DNA of 55,608 nt from Beroe ovata. Lineage: Eukaryota > Ctenophora > Nuda > Beroida > Beroidae. Positions 36,301 to 45,025 of this stretch are shown piece after piece. The translations under genes were made by a program, and so were the position numbers. Each line of letters begins with the position of its first letter. Within the stretch, counting starts at the first letter, position 1. The stretch is from assembly GCA_946803715.1 (NCBI GenBank), contig CAMPET010000035.1, forward strand, positions 295,874 to 351,481. The letters run 5' to 3'. The notes below the pieces were generated by a model. The model ran no database searches. It had not been told where the DNA came from and was given only the letters and a program-made list of their open reading frames with translations.

Positions 36301-39300
36301 TTTCCGAGGCAGGTACAAATGTTCCCCTTGCTCTAGTCTCTACGTCAAGCTCAGTTTCCCGAGTGAATGATTGTTATTCCCCCGTTATCCAGTCAAACAG
36401 TCTAGGCATTGTAAATGTTAGGCAAGATTCAAGATCAAGATGTGAGTGGGATGCCACATACAAAAACAAAGCGCTTCATGTGAATCAGATGATATGTCGA
36501 AACTGACACTTCTTGATGATGAAAACTGCAACTATAATCCCCTTGATGATTGGTGGAATGGAAAATATTCTTTGCAATCTTATGTTTCCCCGCCCTGTTC
36601 TATAGAAAGATCCTACACGCGCCAGCATTTCGTGCTTTCGAAGTTAACTGTTCCTTGCATTATTATCTGTAGTCATTGTCCACAGGAAGGATGACCAGAT
36701 CTCGGGATTTCGCAATTCAATCGAAACTGATAGCTGCCGCTCATATATCTGTAATATACTCGGTTTTTTACCAATGAAATCTCCCACAGGAATGGCTCTG
36801 TTGCTAATTGGTGTTCTCACTCTGGCACTCCTGGACCAAAAGGTGGTCAAAGCGGATGCGTGCCCTGAAGAGAGTGTATTGAAATACAAAACATGCCTTA
36901 GCAAAGGTTGGGATGCCAAGTTTGGATGCCAGTCAGAAGATTGGGGAGATGAGCTCAGAGGGAAAACGATCAGAGCATGTACTAAAGCTGACGAGGAACT
37001 TGCGAAATGTGGCTTCAAATGCCCTGAATGGTCAGCGTACTCTGAGTGGTCTGAATGTGTGGGTGATTGTGGTAAGGGAGTTCAGACTAGGACGAGAACT
37101 TGTCGGAACCAGGAGTTCGAACTTGCTGAGGGACCTATATATTGTAAAGGGAAAGCAGAGGACACTATGAAATGTGAATTGGAGGGGTGTGCAGGAAGAG
37201 AGAATGGAGAATGGTCAGACTACGGGGAGTGGTCAGCTTGTACTGATCTCAGTAAGGGAAATTGTGGAAGAGGAGTCCAGATCAGGACAAGGACATGCAG
37301 CGTCACGGAGGGGGAAGGCAAGCCCTGTAGAGGGAAGGACACTGATGAGCAAGTATGTAAGGTTGAATGTGAAGAACCAGAAAAAGTGGACGGCAGTTGG
37401 AGCGACTTTGGAGAGTGGTCTACGTGCTCCTCTAATTGTGGTGGCGGAAAACAGGAGAGGTCCAGGAAATGCAATAATCCAATTCCCGCGAATGGAGGCA
37501 AGGACTGTGAAGGAGAGAGTACTGAAACAAGATCTTGTAACACTCAGCCATGTGTAGTTCCAGTGGATGTTGGATTTGGGGAATTTGGGAGCTGGTCTCC
37601 AGTCGATGGTGGATTGGGAGCTTGGAGTGCCTGGTCTGACTGTTCTACAGACAATGGTGTCGGAATACAGACAAGAACTAGAGCCTGCGACAGCCCAGCA
37701 CCAGCTAATGGAGGAGTGGAGTGCAGCGGGGAACTTGAAGAGAGCAAAGAGTGCAGAGCTGGGCTCTGTTACACTGGACTGATGGAGACTGAACAGAAGC
37801 AATACATGTCCACATTTGAACCTTGTTGTGGGTCTGAATTTAAGTTCACTGCCTGCAGGACGCCCACTGTGGGCACAGTAATCCATCTACAGGTAGATTG
37901 GACCGGGGAGTCAAGTACCAACTGCGGAGCAACTTTCAATCTCTATGCAAACGATGCACTATACCAACTGGATTTCAGAGTCAACAACAAGAATTTTGTA
38001 AACAAACTCGTCCAAGATTTCGAGATAAAGAAGCAATGGCAACAATCCAAAGGGTTCATGGAAGATCTCAATCTGCGCGAGGGAGCAAACAAAGTGGTTA
38101 TCTATCTTCATAAAGATTTCTATAGAGTATTCATTAACGGAGAGAGGAGGAACGTGGTGGTAGATATGAAGCAGGATAAGCTGGAGAACTTCTTCAAATA
38201 CTTCCACTTTGCAGGAGGACTTACCGGATGTGTGACGATTAACAAAGAAAACAGCTTTATCGATTACAGTGGGACAACTGGTGGCAAGGATTGTGAGGGT
38301 GAGGCTACAGAAACAGGATCTTGCAACGATCCAGCCACTTTGCTTCCAGTCGATGGTGGATTGGGAGCTTGGAGTGCCTGGGCTGACTGTTCTACAGACA
38401 ATGGTGTCGGAATACAGACAAGAACTAGAGCCTGTGACAGCCCAGCACCAGCTAACGGAGGAGTGGAGTGCAGCGGGGAACTTGAAGAGAGCAAAGAGTG
38501 CAGAGCTGGGCTCTGTTACACTGGACTGATGGAGACTGAACAGAAACAATACATGTCCACATTTGAACCTTGTTGTGGGTCTGAATTTAAGTTCACTGCC
38601 TGCAGGACGCCCACTGTGGGCACAGTAATCCATCTACAGGTAGATTGGACCGGGGAGTCAAGTACCAACTGCGGAGCAACTTTCAATCTCTATGCAAACG
38701 ATGCACTATACCAACTGGATTTCAGAGTCAACAACAAGAATTTTGTAAACAAACTCGTCCAAGATTTCGAGATAAAGAAGCAATGGCAACAATCCAAAGG
38801 GTTCATGGAAGATCTCAATCTGCGCGAGGGAGCAAACAAAGTGGTTATCTATCTTCATAAAGATTTCTATAGAGTATTCATTAACGGAGAGAGGAGGAAC
38901 GTGGTGGTAGATATGAAGCAGGATAAGCTGGAGAACTTCTTCAAATACTTCCACTTTGCAGGAGGACTTACCGGATGTGTGACGATTAACAAAGAAAACA
39001 GCTTTATCGATTACAGTGGGACAACTGGTGGCAAGGATTGTGAGGGTGAGGCTACAGAAACAGGATCTTGCAACGATCCAGCCACTTTGCTTCCAGTCGA
39101 TGGTGGATTGGGAGCTTGGAGTGCCTGGGCTGACTGTTCTACAGACAATGGTGTCGGAATACAGACAAGAACTAGAGCCTGCGACAGCCCAGCACCAGCT
39201 AACGGAGGATTGGAGTGCAGTGGGGAACTTGAAGAGAGCAAAGAGTGCAGAGCTGGGCTCTGTTACACTGGACTGATGGAGACTGAACAGAAACAATACA

Positions 39301-42300
39301 TGTCCACATTTGAACCTTGTTGTGGGTCTGAATTTAAGTTCACTGCCTGCAGGACGCCCACTGTGGGCACAGTAATCCATCTACAGGTAGATTGGACCGG
39401 GGAGTCAAGTACCAACTGCGGAGCAACTTTCAATCTCTATGCAAACGATGCACTATACCAACTGGATTTCAGAGTCAACAACAAGAATTTTGTAAACAAA
39501 CTCGTCCAAGATTTCGAGATAAAGAAGCAATGGCAACAATCCAAAGGGTTCATGGAAGATCTCAATCTGCGCGAGGGAGCAAACAAAGTGGTTATCTATC
39601 TTCATAAAGATTTCTATAGAGTATTCATTAACGGAGAGAGGAGGAACGTGGTGGTAGATATGAAGCAGGATAAGCTGGAGAACTTCTTCAAATACTTCCA
39701 CTTTGCAGGAGGACTTACCGGATGTGTGACGATTAACAAAGAAAACAGCTTTATCGATTACAGTGGGACAACTGGTGGCAAGGATTGTGAGGGTGAGGCT
39801 ACAGAAACAGGATCTTGCAACGATCCAGCCACTTTGCTTCCAGTCGATGGTGGATTGGGAGCTTGGAGTGCCTGGGCTGACTGTTCTACAGACAATGGTG
39901 TCGGAATACAGACAAGAACTAGAGCCTGCGACAGCCCAGCACCAGCTAACGGAGGATTGGAGTGCAGTGGGGAACTTGAAGAGAGCAAAGAGTGCAGAGC
40001 TGGGCTCTGTTACACTGGACTGATGGAGACTGAACAGAAACAATACATGTCCACATTTGAACCTTGTTGTGGGTCTGAATTTAAGTTCACTGCCTGCAGG
40101 ACGCCCACTGTGGGCACAGTAATCCATCTACAGGTAGATTGGACCGGGGAGTCAAGTACCAACTGCGGAGCAACTTTCAATCTCTATGCAAACGATGCAC
40201 TATACCAACTGGATTTCAGAGTCAACAACAAGAATTTTGTAAACAAACTCGTCCAAGATTTCGAGATAAAGAAGCAATGGCAACAATCCAAAGGGTTCAT
40301 GGAAGATCTCAATCTGCGCGAGGGAGCAAACAAAGTGGTTATCTATCTTCATAAAGATTTCTATAGAGTATTCATTAACGGAGAGAGGAGGAACGTGGTG
40401 GTAGATATGAAGCAGGATAAGCTGGAGAACTTCTTCAAATACTTCCACTTTGCAGGAGGACTTACCGGATGTGTGACGATCAACAAAGAAAACAGCTTTA
40501 TCGATTACAGTGGGACAACTGGTGGCAAGTAAATATTCTTGGCTTCACAGATCACTTGGTTTTTGTTTTAGATAAGCTCGGGACAACCTTATTTTTTCAT
40601 TTATCATTTAAACTACTTACCTATATTGTAACGTAGGGAGCAAATTTAAAAAATCAAGTCGCAGTAACAAATGCAATGGCAGTTTATGATGTTGTGACTA
40701 TTTATTATTTGCATGAATGATCCTACATACAGTATAACAGTACAATTAATCTTTGAGGTTGAAGGGCGTGGTGTTGATAGATAAGTGTTATCTTATTGGA
40801 TCCTTCATCATGGTCTTATAACTATGTTTTGAGAACCCTCCTGATAAGATGGCTTTTCTTGACTTAGACCTCCTCTTCTCGCCTCTTTCCTTTTCAATCC
40901 CTATATCTTTACCTCCATCCTATCTCTAATACTATTGAGTGACACCCATGACTCAACTATGCATTGATCAAAAGAAAAATAAAATATAATTTTCCCGAAA
41001 TGACCAATTATTATCTCGCCCATGCACCCGAGGGGAGAGTAGTCTCTCAGGAATACTTCATTTGCCCGGTGTAGACGTGCTCTGCTCTGTGGAGCTCGAG
41101 CTTGTATCCCCTCTAGTTGACTCTGGGGAGACCTTGATGCAATACTGGATTTTCTTTTCGCATTGTTTCATCTTACATTCCTTGAGACATCTTTTCCGAT
41201 GATGTGGACGGTGGATACTGTCCTCTGGACAGTGTAGCACATGGTCCATATTGAGTTCTTCCTGTTATTGAGTTCTTCCTATTTTATTGCTTATGATAAC
41301 ACAATCAAAGTGTATAGGCAAAAACCATTGGTAAAACCATTGTTAGTCACGATAATTTTCAGCAATAATAAGATCTCTTGCAATTCGAAATCGGAAATGT
41401 GATGATTTGCTCCGTTTGTTGAGAGTTTGTTGCGGTATTCAGAGGGCGAGGGGACGGAGGAAAGTAGGTGTTTGGAAGGGAGCAGCTCATCTCATTAGTT
41501 TTCTTGACAGTTTTTGCTTTCATCTGACTTCTGTTTGGAGAGGAAGCTGATATCAAATGAGTTAATAACAAATAAATTACATTACCACTGTTACATATAT
41601 CAACCAACAACATAAATAAATAAATAGTAAATAACTGAGTTAACGAATGTCTGAATTGGAGTCCAAAGAGTGACAGTTCATGAGGTAGGTAACCAGATGA
41701 GCGGGTGAAGAACTATACGATTTTGGGCTCGCTGAGGACGGTTGGGAGACAGGACAAGTGCGTCGAATAACCACATGATGTGTGAAATAGAATAAGAAAT
41801 TAAATAGTAAAACTCTAATAGTTAATTCAGGATAAAGTTACTGTAAATGTCGAAGTGAGTTGAATATATATGGAAGACGCATATATAGGACAATGATACA
41901 GTAACACTAGCACGCAGACTCGTATTGAGCTATTCCAATAGTCCGGAAGCTCGCTTCCCGTCGTATTTGTATCCGGATCAACCTGTTGTTTCTTGACTCT
42001 GCATTTAAAATTAAACAGATCTAATCCCGAATATTCATTTGTTCTAATCTCACACATCTCCTGTCGTCTGCATACCTAATTACTTTGTCCCCCTTTATTT
42101 CAAACTCTCGTCCTCTGAGTTTATATTTTCTCTTGTACAAAATGTCTAAGTGCCCCCCTCATGACTGAGTGAGTCCGGTACCGTGTCAAAACACGCGTTA
42201 TCAGACACGCGTTATCAGACACGCGTTATCAGACACGCGTTATCAGACACACTGCAGTACTGCACCGTGCAACTCGTCCCCTTTCAAAGAAAATAGTCAT

Positions 42301-44264
42301 CTCTTTATCTCGACTTAGTGGCACGAGAAGTGCAGAACTTTAAAACTAAACCATTAAATGTATCTAAACCATGAAATGATAGTATGTTAAGTACTATCAG
42401 AGTAAAACAGCACTGCTTGGAGATGTACAATATGTTTCACGGCGTTACCCGATCATCAGCTCTACCGAGTTATGTTTTCATTATAAATAAAATTTATAGA
42501 TGAAATATTTAAAAGCTAAATCCAACACACGCCAGTGGCTGTTCCGGGCCTGGCTGAATACTTCCGTTAATCTTCATATGAGTAGCAAAAGATGGGAGAA
42601 GAAGTGAAGCCATAAGTCACCAAGACTGGGGATTATTAAAGCTTCGCGATTCTCTAATCTCTACCCCAAATCGCCTATGACATTACTACTCAATTACTAC
42701 TCAATAGTCAAAACCAGTAAATCAGCCCCGATTATTTTTCTGAGCATAATTTCTCCTGGAAACATTCTAGTTTCTCGGTTGAAGCTGGCTTTTCTATGAA
42801 GGAATTGAATCTGGATTCCAATTACTGTAAATCTGCCTTAATCTTTCTTCCTTTTTGTTCTCTGAAAGACTTTTAAAAATATCGTAAAAATGACATTTTC
42901 ATTTTCATTATAAATTTTATCAATAAATGAAATATCTAAAAGATAAGTAAGATATTTAAAAGATAATTGAACAGAATCCAATACTACCTGGCTGTTCTTG
43001 GCCTGGCTGCAGTGGTACTACATACTGCATATATCATGATATTGATATTGCACGATTTTATTCAATTGTCGCAGTGCAGGACATATTGCATACACACAGT
43101 GGAGGAGAGTTGAAACACACTCATGTGAAAATCTATCCACTCTGATTAAGTATCCCAGAGTCAACTCCAATTCTCATTGGGGAATTTGCTTTATTCTCAA
43201 GTCTTTTCTGTTAATCCCATTGTCCAGTTCTTGGTGATGTATGTTGAAAGTTTTGTGAAAGTCAATTAATTGACCAAACTTCATTAAACAAATTATGGAA
43301 ATTTAAACCATTCCCTTATTTTATATGTCGACATAACGAGAAGGTTTATCCTCAGCTTTGGGCCCATTGACATGAGCTCTCTGAAATAACCCAAGGGCCT
43401 CGGAACGATTCCTCATTATAAATTATGTAGTTTTATTGTTGGGCAGATATAATAAGTGTCAAATGGATGGTTATCATATTGTATTGACAGTGAGTTTGGT
43501 GAGATGTTGTTCAAATCGTTTTCAACAAGGAGCATCTTATGCCCTTGTTTTTATCCTATTTTCTGTGTGTGTGTTTTGTGTCCGTACTGCTGAGCTAACT
43601 GTCCACTTCTTTTCCCCAGATACTGTCTAAATACACATCAGAAGTTGTAGTATCGGAGCTGAAAGCAGCAAAAAGGGATCCGGAATTCCAGTTCTACGAC
43701 CAAACGGAAACCAAACTATTTGCGTACAAGTGAGTCGGCAATGAGCGGAATCATGAGATATATTCTGTCACTGTTTTCCTTATACCTAACAAATCTGCTC
43801 CTTTCAGTGTTAAACCGGCTGTATTCGACCTGTTCCTGGCTATTGCAGTGATAGCATACCTCGCAATATTCTATGTTACTGTCAAGGTAAGTATTGTTTT
43901 AGTAAACGTTGATAAGTCACCACCGGGCTTCGTAAACAACACCAAACACGACTTCATTTCCAAATAACAAGTGTCCAACGACAAGGACCATTATCACAAT
44001 ATCACTCACAAAACTCGCCATCTGATTTCCATGCCATAGGGTGTGCCAAAAGCGTAAAAAAGTAGACGCTCATAACTTGGCTTCTAGATGACCTGCAAAT
44101 TTCATCCAGAAACTCCAATCAGAAACTAAGTTATGAGCGTCTCCATTTGTTGAGTTTTTAGCACATCCTGCTAGTGCTACTATAACAGACTCCCCTCTTC
44201 TCAGAGTGTGGTACCACGAGCATTGTCAGCACTTTACCAGGCGAAGAAGCTGAGATCCTCTTGA
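24311..44264 (+). CDS. NCLN: Nicalin (ER membrane BOS complex subunit), 13 exons, 546 aa
   Basis: Nicalin is an ER membrane glycoprotein of the BOS complex (with TMEM147 and NOMO) at the multipass translocon. Exons: 24311-24478, 24599-24764, 24897-25006, 25924-26061, 26137-26291, 26502-26722, 26804-26892, 27000-27129, 27390-27496, 27671-27778, 43620-43729, 43808-43886 and 44205-44264. Splice sites are GT-AG, phases are consistent and the total is 1641 nt (human nicalin is 563 aa). Landmarks in order: signal/membrane segment, VHEFTAYRMNQY, the aminopeptidase-like fold with IAIVAHFDSYG and NGNGSGVAALLEIARLL, SGGGKLNY, EFVLCLDSVG, HVSKQPKEG, and near the C-terminus KRDPEFQFYDQ and VKPAVFDLFLA leading into the membrane helix. 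Intron 27779-43619 is 15.8 kb and contains a whole TSP1 gene plus Ns, so either a nested gene or a misassembly is possible. Intron 26062-26136 is 75 nt, a multiple of three, without a stop. Confidence 0.92.
25150..25920. repeat. Degenerate minisatellite of TTGACACCACTTT / CCACTCCCC units in an NCLN intron
   Basis: The third NCLN intron (25007-25923) is filled with an imperfect array. The best-kept part, 25490-25600, repeats ACCACTCCCCTTGACACCACTTTATAAA with a 28-29 bp period; outside it the same words recur with substitutions and shorter spacing. The apparent open frames here are products of the repeat. TGACACCA is also the core of the arrays at 15.3, 52.0 and (as TGGTGTCA) 53.5 kb. Confidence 0.85.
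28461..29600 (+). other. Unassigned stretch with coding-like hydrophobic frames
   Basis: Several plus-strand open stretches are bounded by plausible splice sites: 28461-28593 (SLYFFIVSRISIIQFLAQCP, ends at a GTAATG), a segment near 28720-29000, and 29424-29580 (MLLYLSVRLVSELFPPDLPI and ILPPCFLLC). They encode hydrophobic peptides, but I cannot join them into one frame or match a family. They may be a decayed membrane-protein gene, or chance, inside the long NCLN intron. Confidence 0.2.
29581..30048 (-). CDS. Two consecutive small unassigned ORFs, 71 and 82 codons
   Basis: On the minus strand one frame (30048-29833, starting MNVRNLPTATRLLIR and containing CGCEKTLATHRDHHP) ends at a TAG, and four bases later another begins (29829-29581, MSMNQNLLGMDPG, then a Ser/Pro run and an acidic segment). 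Composition looks coding-like, but neither matches a family I know. They could be exons of an unknown gene or chance frames within the NCLN intron. Confidence 0.22.
30280..30585. repeat. About 33-bp minisatellite containing a 44-N gap
   Basis: CCCAACTATACCCCTGAGAGCCTTGTCTTCT and variants (…GGGAGCCTTGGGTTTCT) repeat about eight times. Ns occupy 30373-30416, so the true copy number is unknown. Frames through it are artefacts of the repeat. Confidence 0.85.
31586..32929. repeat. Long dispersed or duplicated segment, copy 1
   Basis: From TATGGCAGAATAGGCTGC to TTAGTTCAACATTTA this matches 33873-34788 closely (a few substitutions per hundred bases), except that copy 1 has about 450 bp extra (32291-32741). 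It ends exactly at the N at 32930. A diverged third copy of its last part is at about 31020-31135. It may be a transposon-like repeat or an unresolved haplotype duplication. Confidence 0.75.
32291..32741 (-). pseudogene. Possible gene fragment inserted in repeat copy 1
   Basis: This block is missing from the second copy. On the minus strand broken open frames read YEVLINDHRGFDSQAGFENR, ETPFAIANKNGEGD, SLTIEKALDGFYEKASENGE and a 70-codon frame ending at 32268. The phrases look protein-like but need frameshifts or stops to be joined, so I read it as a degraded coding fragment of unknown family. Confidence 0.3.
33873..34788. repeat. Long dispersed or duplicated segment, copy 2
   Basis: Starts immediately after the N at 33872, which follows a TA dinucleotide run, and matches 31586-32929 without the 450-bp block. 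After ACATTTA the sequence continues as AACAAAGATGG instead of the N-interrupted copy 1. Copy 1 ends at one N and copy 2 begins at another, which points to an assembly duplication of allelic or repeat copies. Confidence 0.75.
34789..35790. other. No gene recognised; AT-rich intronic or intergenic DNA
   Basis: No conserved frame. A 60-codon hydrophobic frame at 35304-35486 is probably chance. Near 35690-35760 a segment (TTGCTGTACC...CTGCATTGCAACTGACATCTATAAAGTCATTCCC) recurs in diverged form at 36095-36140, suggesting a local duplication. Confidence 0.5.
35794..36264 (-). CDS. Unassigned ORF, up to 156 aa
   Basis: An open frame of 157 codons on the minus strand reading from an ATG at 36264. 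Its C-terminal half (CNKDQVRPWKCEPEIHTVLM, then VKAVWPWYGTEPPARYLYTG) has the composition of a real protein, with paired cysteines and tryptophans. I recognise no domain and see no splice partner. It may be an exon or a decayed gene copy, since part of its antisense region is duplicated nearby. Confidence 0.3.
   Translation of the reverse strand: MEEQCVIKMILFKVYGDFTGKKGLNLLLPNCSELRSRNSIRENHSIDAGCNTARAIQQKIFITFMVGFDELSHLNLIFKTLRISNDSNKVLVACNKDQVRPWKCEPEIHTVLMFVKAVWPWYGTEPPARYLYTGNATLAMDQQKLPPLSKLSRIPL
36774..40532 (+). CDS. Secreted TSP1 / galectin-like repeat protein, single long exon, 1252 aa
   Basis: Probably an extracellular or matrix adhesion protein. The N-terminus is a signal peptide (MALLLIGVLTLALL, then KADA). 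ATG 36774 and ATG 36792 are both in frame; CTCCCACAG at 36781-36789 looks like a splice acceptor, so translation may begin at 36792 after a 5' untranslated exon. A short Cys-rich segment is followed by three divergent thrombospondin type 1 repeats with WxxW motifs (WSAYSEWSEC, WSDYGEWSAC, WSDFGEWSTC; residues about 83-260). From residue 276 a 249-residue unit repeats: one TSP1 (LGAWSAWSDC...) plus a domain of about 155 residues resembling a galectin jelly-roll (GTVIHLQVDW, ANKVVIYLHKDFYRVFINGE). The sugar-binding H-N-R signature of classical galectins is not visible. Units start at 37599, 38346, 39093 and 39840, exactly 747 bp apart, and are almost identical; the last ends at a TAA just after GGCAAG. 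It lies on the same strand inside the long NCLN intron. Confidence 0.9.
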   Translation: MKSPTGMALLLIGVLTLALLDQKVVKADACPEESVLKYKTCLSKGWDAKFGCQSEDWGDELRGKTIRACTKADEELAKCGFKCPEWSAYSEWSECVGDCGKGVQTRTRTCRNQEFELAEGPIYCKGKAEDTMKCELEGCAGRENGEWSDYGEWSACTDLSKGNCGRGVQIRTRTCSVTEGEGKPCRGKDTDEQVCKVECEEPEKVDGSWSDFGEWSTCSSNCGGGKQERSRKCNNPIPANGGKDCEGESTETRSCNTQPCVVPVDVGFGEFGSWSPVDGGLGAWSAWSDCSTDNGVGIQTRTRACDSPAPANGGVECSGELEESKECRAGLCYTGLMETEQKQYMSTFEPCCGSEFKFTACRTPTVGTVIHLQVDWTGESSTNCGATFNLYANDALYQLDFRVNNKNFVNKLVQDFEIKKQWQQSKGFMEDLNLREGANKVVIYLHKDFYRVFINGERRNVVVDMKQDKLENFFKYFHFAGGLTGCVTINKENSFIDYSGTTGGKDCEGEATETGSCNDPATLLPVDGGLGAWSAWADCSTDNGVGIQTRTRACDSPAPANGGVECSGELEESKECRAGLCYTGLMETEQKQYMSTFEPCCGSEFKFTACRTPTVGTVIHLQVDWTGESSTNCGATFNLYANDALYQLDFRVNNKNFVNKLVQDFEIKKQWQQSKGFMEDLNLREGANKVVIYLHKDFYRVFINGERRNVVVDMKQDKLENFFKYFHFAGGLTGCVTINKENSFIDYSGTTGGKDCEGEATETGSCNDPATLLPVDGGLGAWSAWADCSTDNGVGIQTRTRACDSPAPANGGLECSGELEESKECRAGLCYTGLMETEQKQYMSTFEPCCGSEFKFTACRTPTVGTVIHLQVDWTGESSTNCGATFNLYANDALYQLDFRVNNKNFVNKLVQDFEIKKQWQQSKGFMEDLNLREGANKVVIYLHKDFYRVFINGERRNVVVDMKQDKLENFFKYFHFAGGLTGCVTINKENSFIDYSGTTGGKDCEGEATETGSCNDPATLLPVDGGLGAWSAWADCSTDNGVGIQTRTRACDSPAPANGGLECSGELEESKECRAGLCYTGLMETEQKQYMSTFEPCCGSEFKFTACRTPTVGTVIHLQVDWTGESSTNCGATFNLYANDALYQLDFRVNNKNFVNKLVQDFEIKKQWQQSKGFMEDLNLREGANKVVIYLHKDFYRVFINGERRNVVVDMKQDKLENFFKYFHFAGGLTGCVTINKENSFIDYSGTTGGK
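37599..40532 (+). repeat. 747-bp coding tandem repeat, 3.9 copies
   Basis: Unit starts are 37599, 38346, 39093 and 39840; the fourth is 54 bp short. Only a handful of differences are seen: TGGTCTGAC in unit 1 against TGGGCTGAC in units 2-4, GGAGTGGAG in units 1-2 against GGATTGGAG in units 3-4, and a few silent changes. The junction between units reads ACTGGTGGCAAGGATTGTGAG, while the gene's end reads ACTGGTGGCAAGTAA. Confidence 0.97.
40533..43619. other. No firm gene; remainder of the long NCLN intron
   Basis: Downstream of the TSP1 gene I see only weak frames. A minus-strand 63-codon ORF at 41058-41249 is Cys/Lys/His-rich (CPEDSIHRPHHRKRCLKECK) with no match. A frame at 41359-41613 is unassigned. 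Two related segments at about 42485-42560 and 42905-43015 share AAATGAAATATnTAAAAG...CTGGCTGTTC.GGCCTGGCTG and indicate a diverged local duplication. Confidence 0.45.
42186..42250. repeat. 14-bp tandem repeat ACACGCGTTATCAG, four copies
   Basis: Four perfect head-to-tail copies, each containing the palindrome ACGCGT and a TTATC (GATAA) word. It lies within the long NCLN intron. No other structure is attached. Confidence 0.9.
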
Positions 44265-44298
44265 ACGTGGGAATTTCATGATAGTCAACTGAATGAAC

Positions 44299-44367
44299 TG
44301 TCAGATTTTATCTGACCTCTGTTTCTCGCGCGCGCGCGAGAAACACGGGTCAGATGAAATCTGACAA
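44299..44367. mobile_element. Short fold-back element, family A, 69 bp
   Basis: TGTCAGATTTTATCTGACC...TGTTTCTCGCGCGCGCGCGAGAAACA...GGTCAGATGAAATCTGACAA: the family A arms with the inner CATCGAAGG core deleted, leaving only the CGCG hairpin tip. The flanks (AACTGAATGA left, AACTGAAAGTGAATGA right) look like a disturbed target duplication. Confidence 0.75.
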
Positions 44368-44545
44368 CTGAAAGTGAATGACACGATAGTATCTTTGTGG
44401 TTTATTTATGTATCCTTCATTCTAATTTATGATTTATATCTTCTAACTTCTAAGTCCTTCTTTACAACTTTTCCTACAAGTACAAGTGCAAGGATGCTGT
44501 TAATGTTATTTCGAATCGTATCAGGATGAAGCAATAAATTATTTT

Positions 44546-44655
44546 CCGGATGTTATCTGTCCACTGTTTCTTGCGCGCCTCCACACTTCATCGAAGGCCT
44601 TCTCTTCGATGAATGAAGGCGCGCGCGCAAGAAACAGTGGACAGATAACATCCGG
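44546..44655. mobile_element. Fold-back inverted-repeat element, family B, 110 bp
   Basis: Terminal arms CCGGATGTTATCTGTCCACTG and CAGTGGACAGATAACATCCGG are exact mirrors, followed inwards by TTTCTTGCGCGC and CTTCATCGAAGGCC / CTTCGATGAATGAAGG. The architecture equals family A (unique outer arm, CGCG block, CATCGAAGG core), but the outer 21 bp differ. No target duplication is obvious. Confidence 0.8.
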
Positions 44656-44685
44656 TGCAGGTGAGGCATTCCGGCAAGGTTTTCG

Positions 44686-45017
44686 TTGTCTGGCGATGCT
44701 ACTGCTAGACCGCTGGTGCAAGCCGCGAATAAGTTTGTCTGGCGATGCTATGTGCTAGACCGCTGATGCAAGCCGCGAAGCAGCTTGCGTCTGTCGGCTT
44801 GCGTCTGTCTGAGAATAAGTTGCTTGCGTCTGTTTGAGAATAAGTTTGCGCCGCGCGCAAAACGAAATTCTCGACAGGGTCTATCATCGATCGACAACAA
44901 ATAAGTTTGCGAGCAGCAAATAAGTTTGAGCCGCGCGCGCAAAACGAAATTCTTGAAGGCGCGCTCGCGCGAGAAACAGGTCAGGCAACATCTGACAAGT
45001 CTATCATCGATCGACAA
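44686..45017. mobile_element. Composite family C element, reverse orientation, 332 bp, 8-bp target duplication
   Basis: Begins TTGTCTGGCGATGCT and ends CTATCATCGATCGACAA, i.e. family C in reverse. GGTTTTCG (44678-44685) and GGTTTTTG (45018-45025) flank it. Inside, the right-end module is repeated (TTGTCTGGCGATGCT...GCAAGCCGCG twice) and the TCTGAGAATAAGTT module is multiplied. A half family A arm (GCGCGAGAAACAGGTCAGGCAACATCTGACAAG, about 44968-45000) is embedded. It looks like a nested, internally amplified copy. Confidence 0.8.
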
Positions 45018-45025
45018 GGTTTTTG

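Noticed and set aside
36774-36791. MKSPTG as certain N-terminus of the TSP1 protein
   Set aside because: CTCCCACAG here looks like a splice acceptor and ATG 36792 gives a cleaner signal peptide, so I leave the start open.
37233-40127. Repeated 217-224-codon minus-strand frames under the TSP1 gene
   Set aside because: They are antisense shadows that recur only because the coding repeat recurs; the sense strand has signal peptide, TSP1 and Cys patterns.
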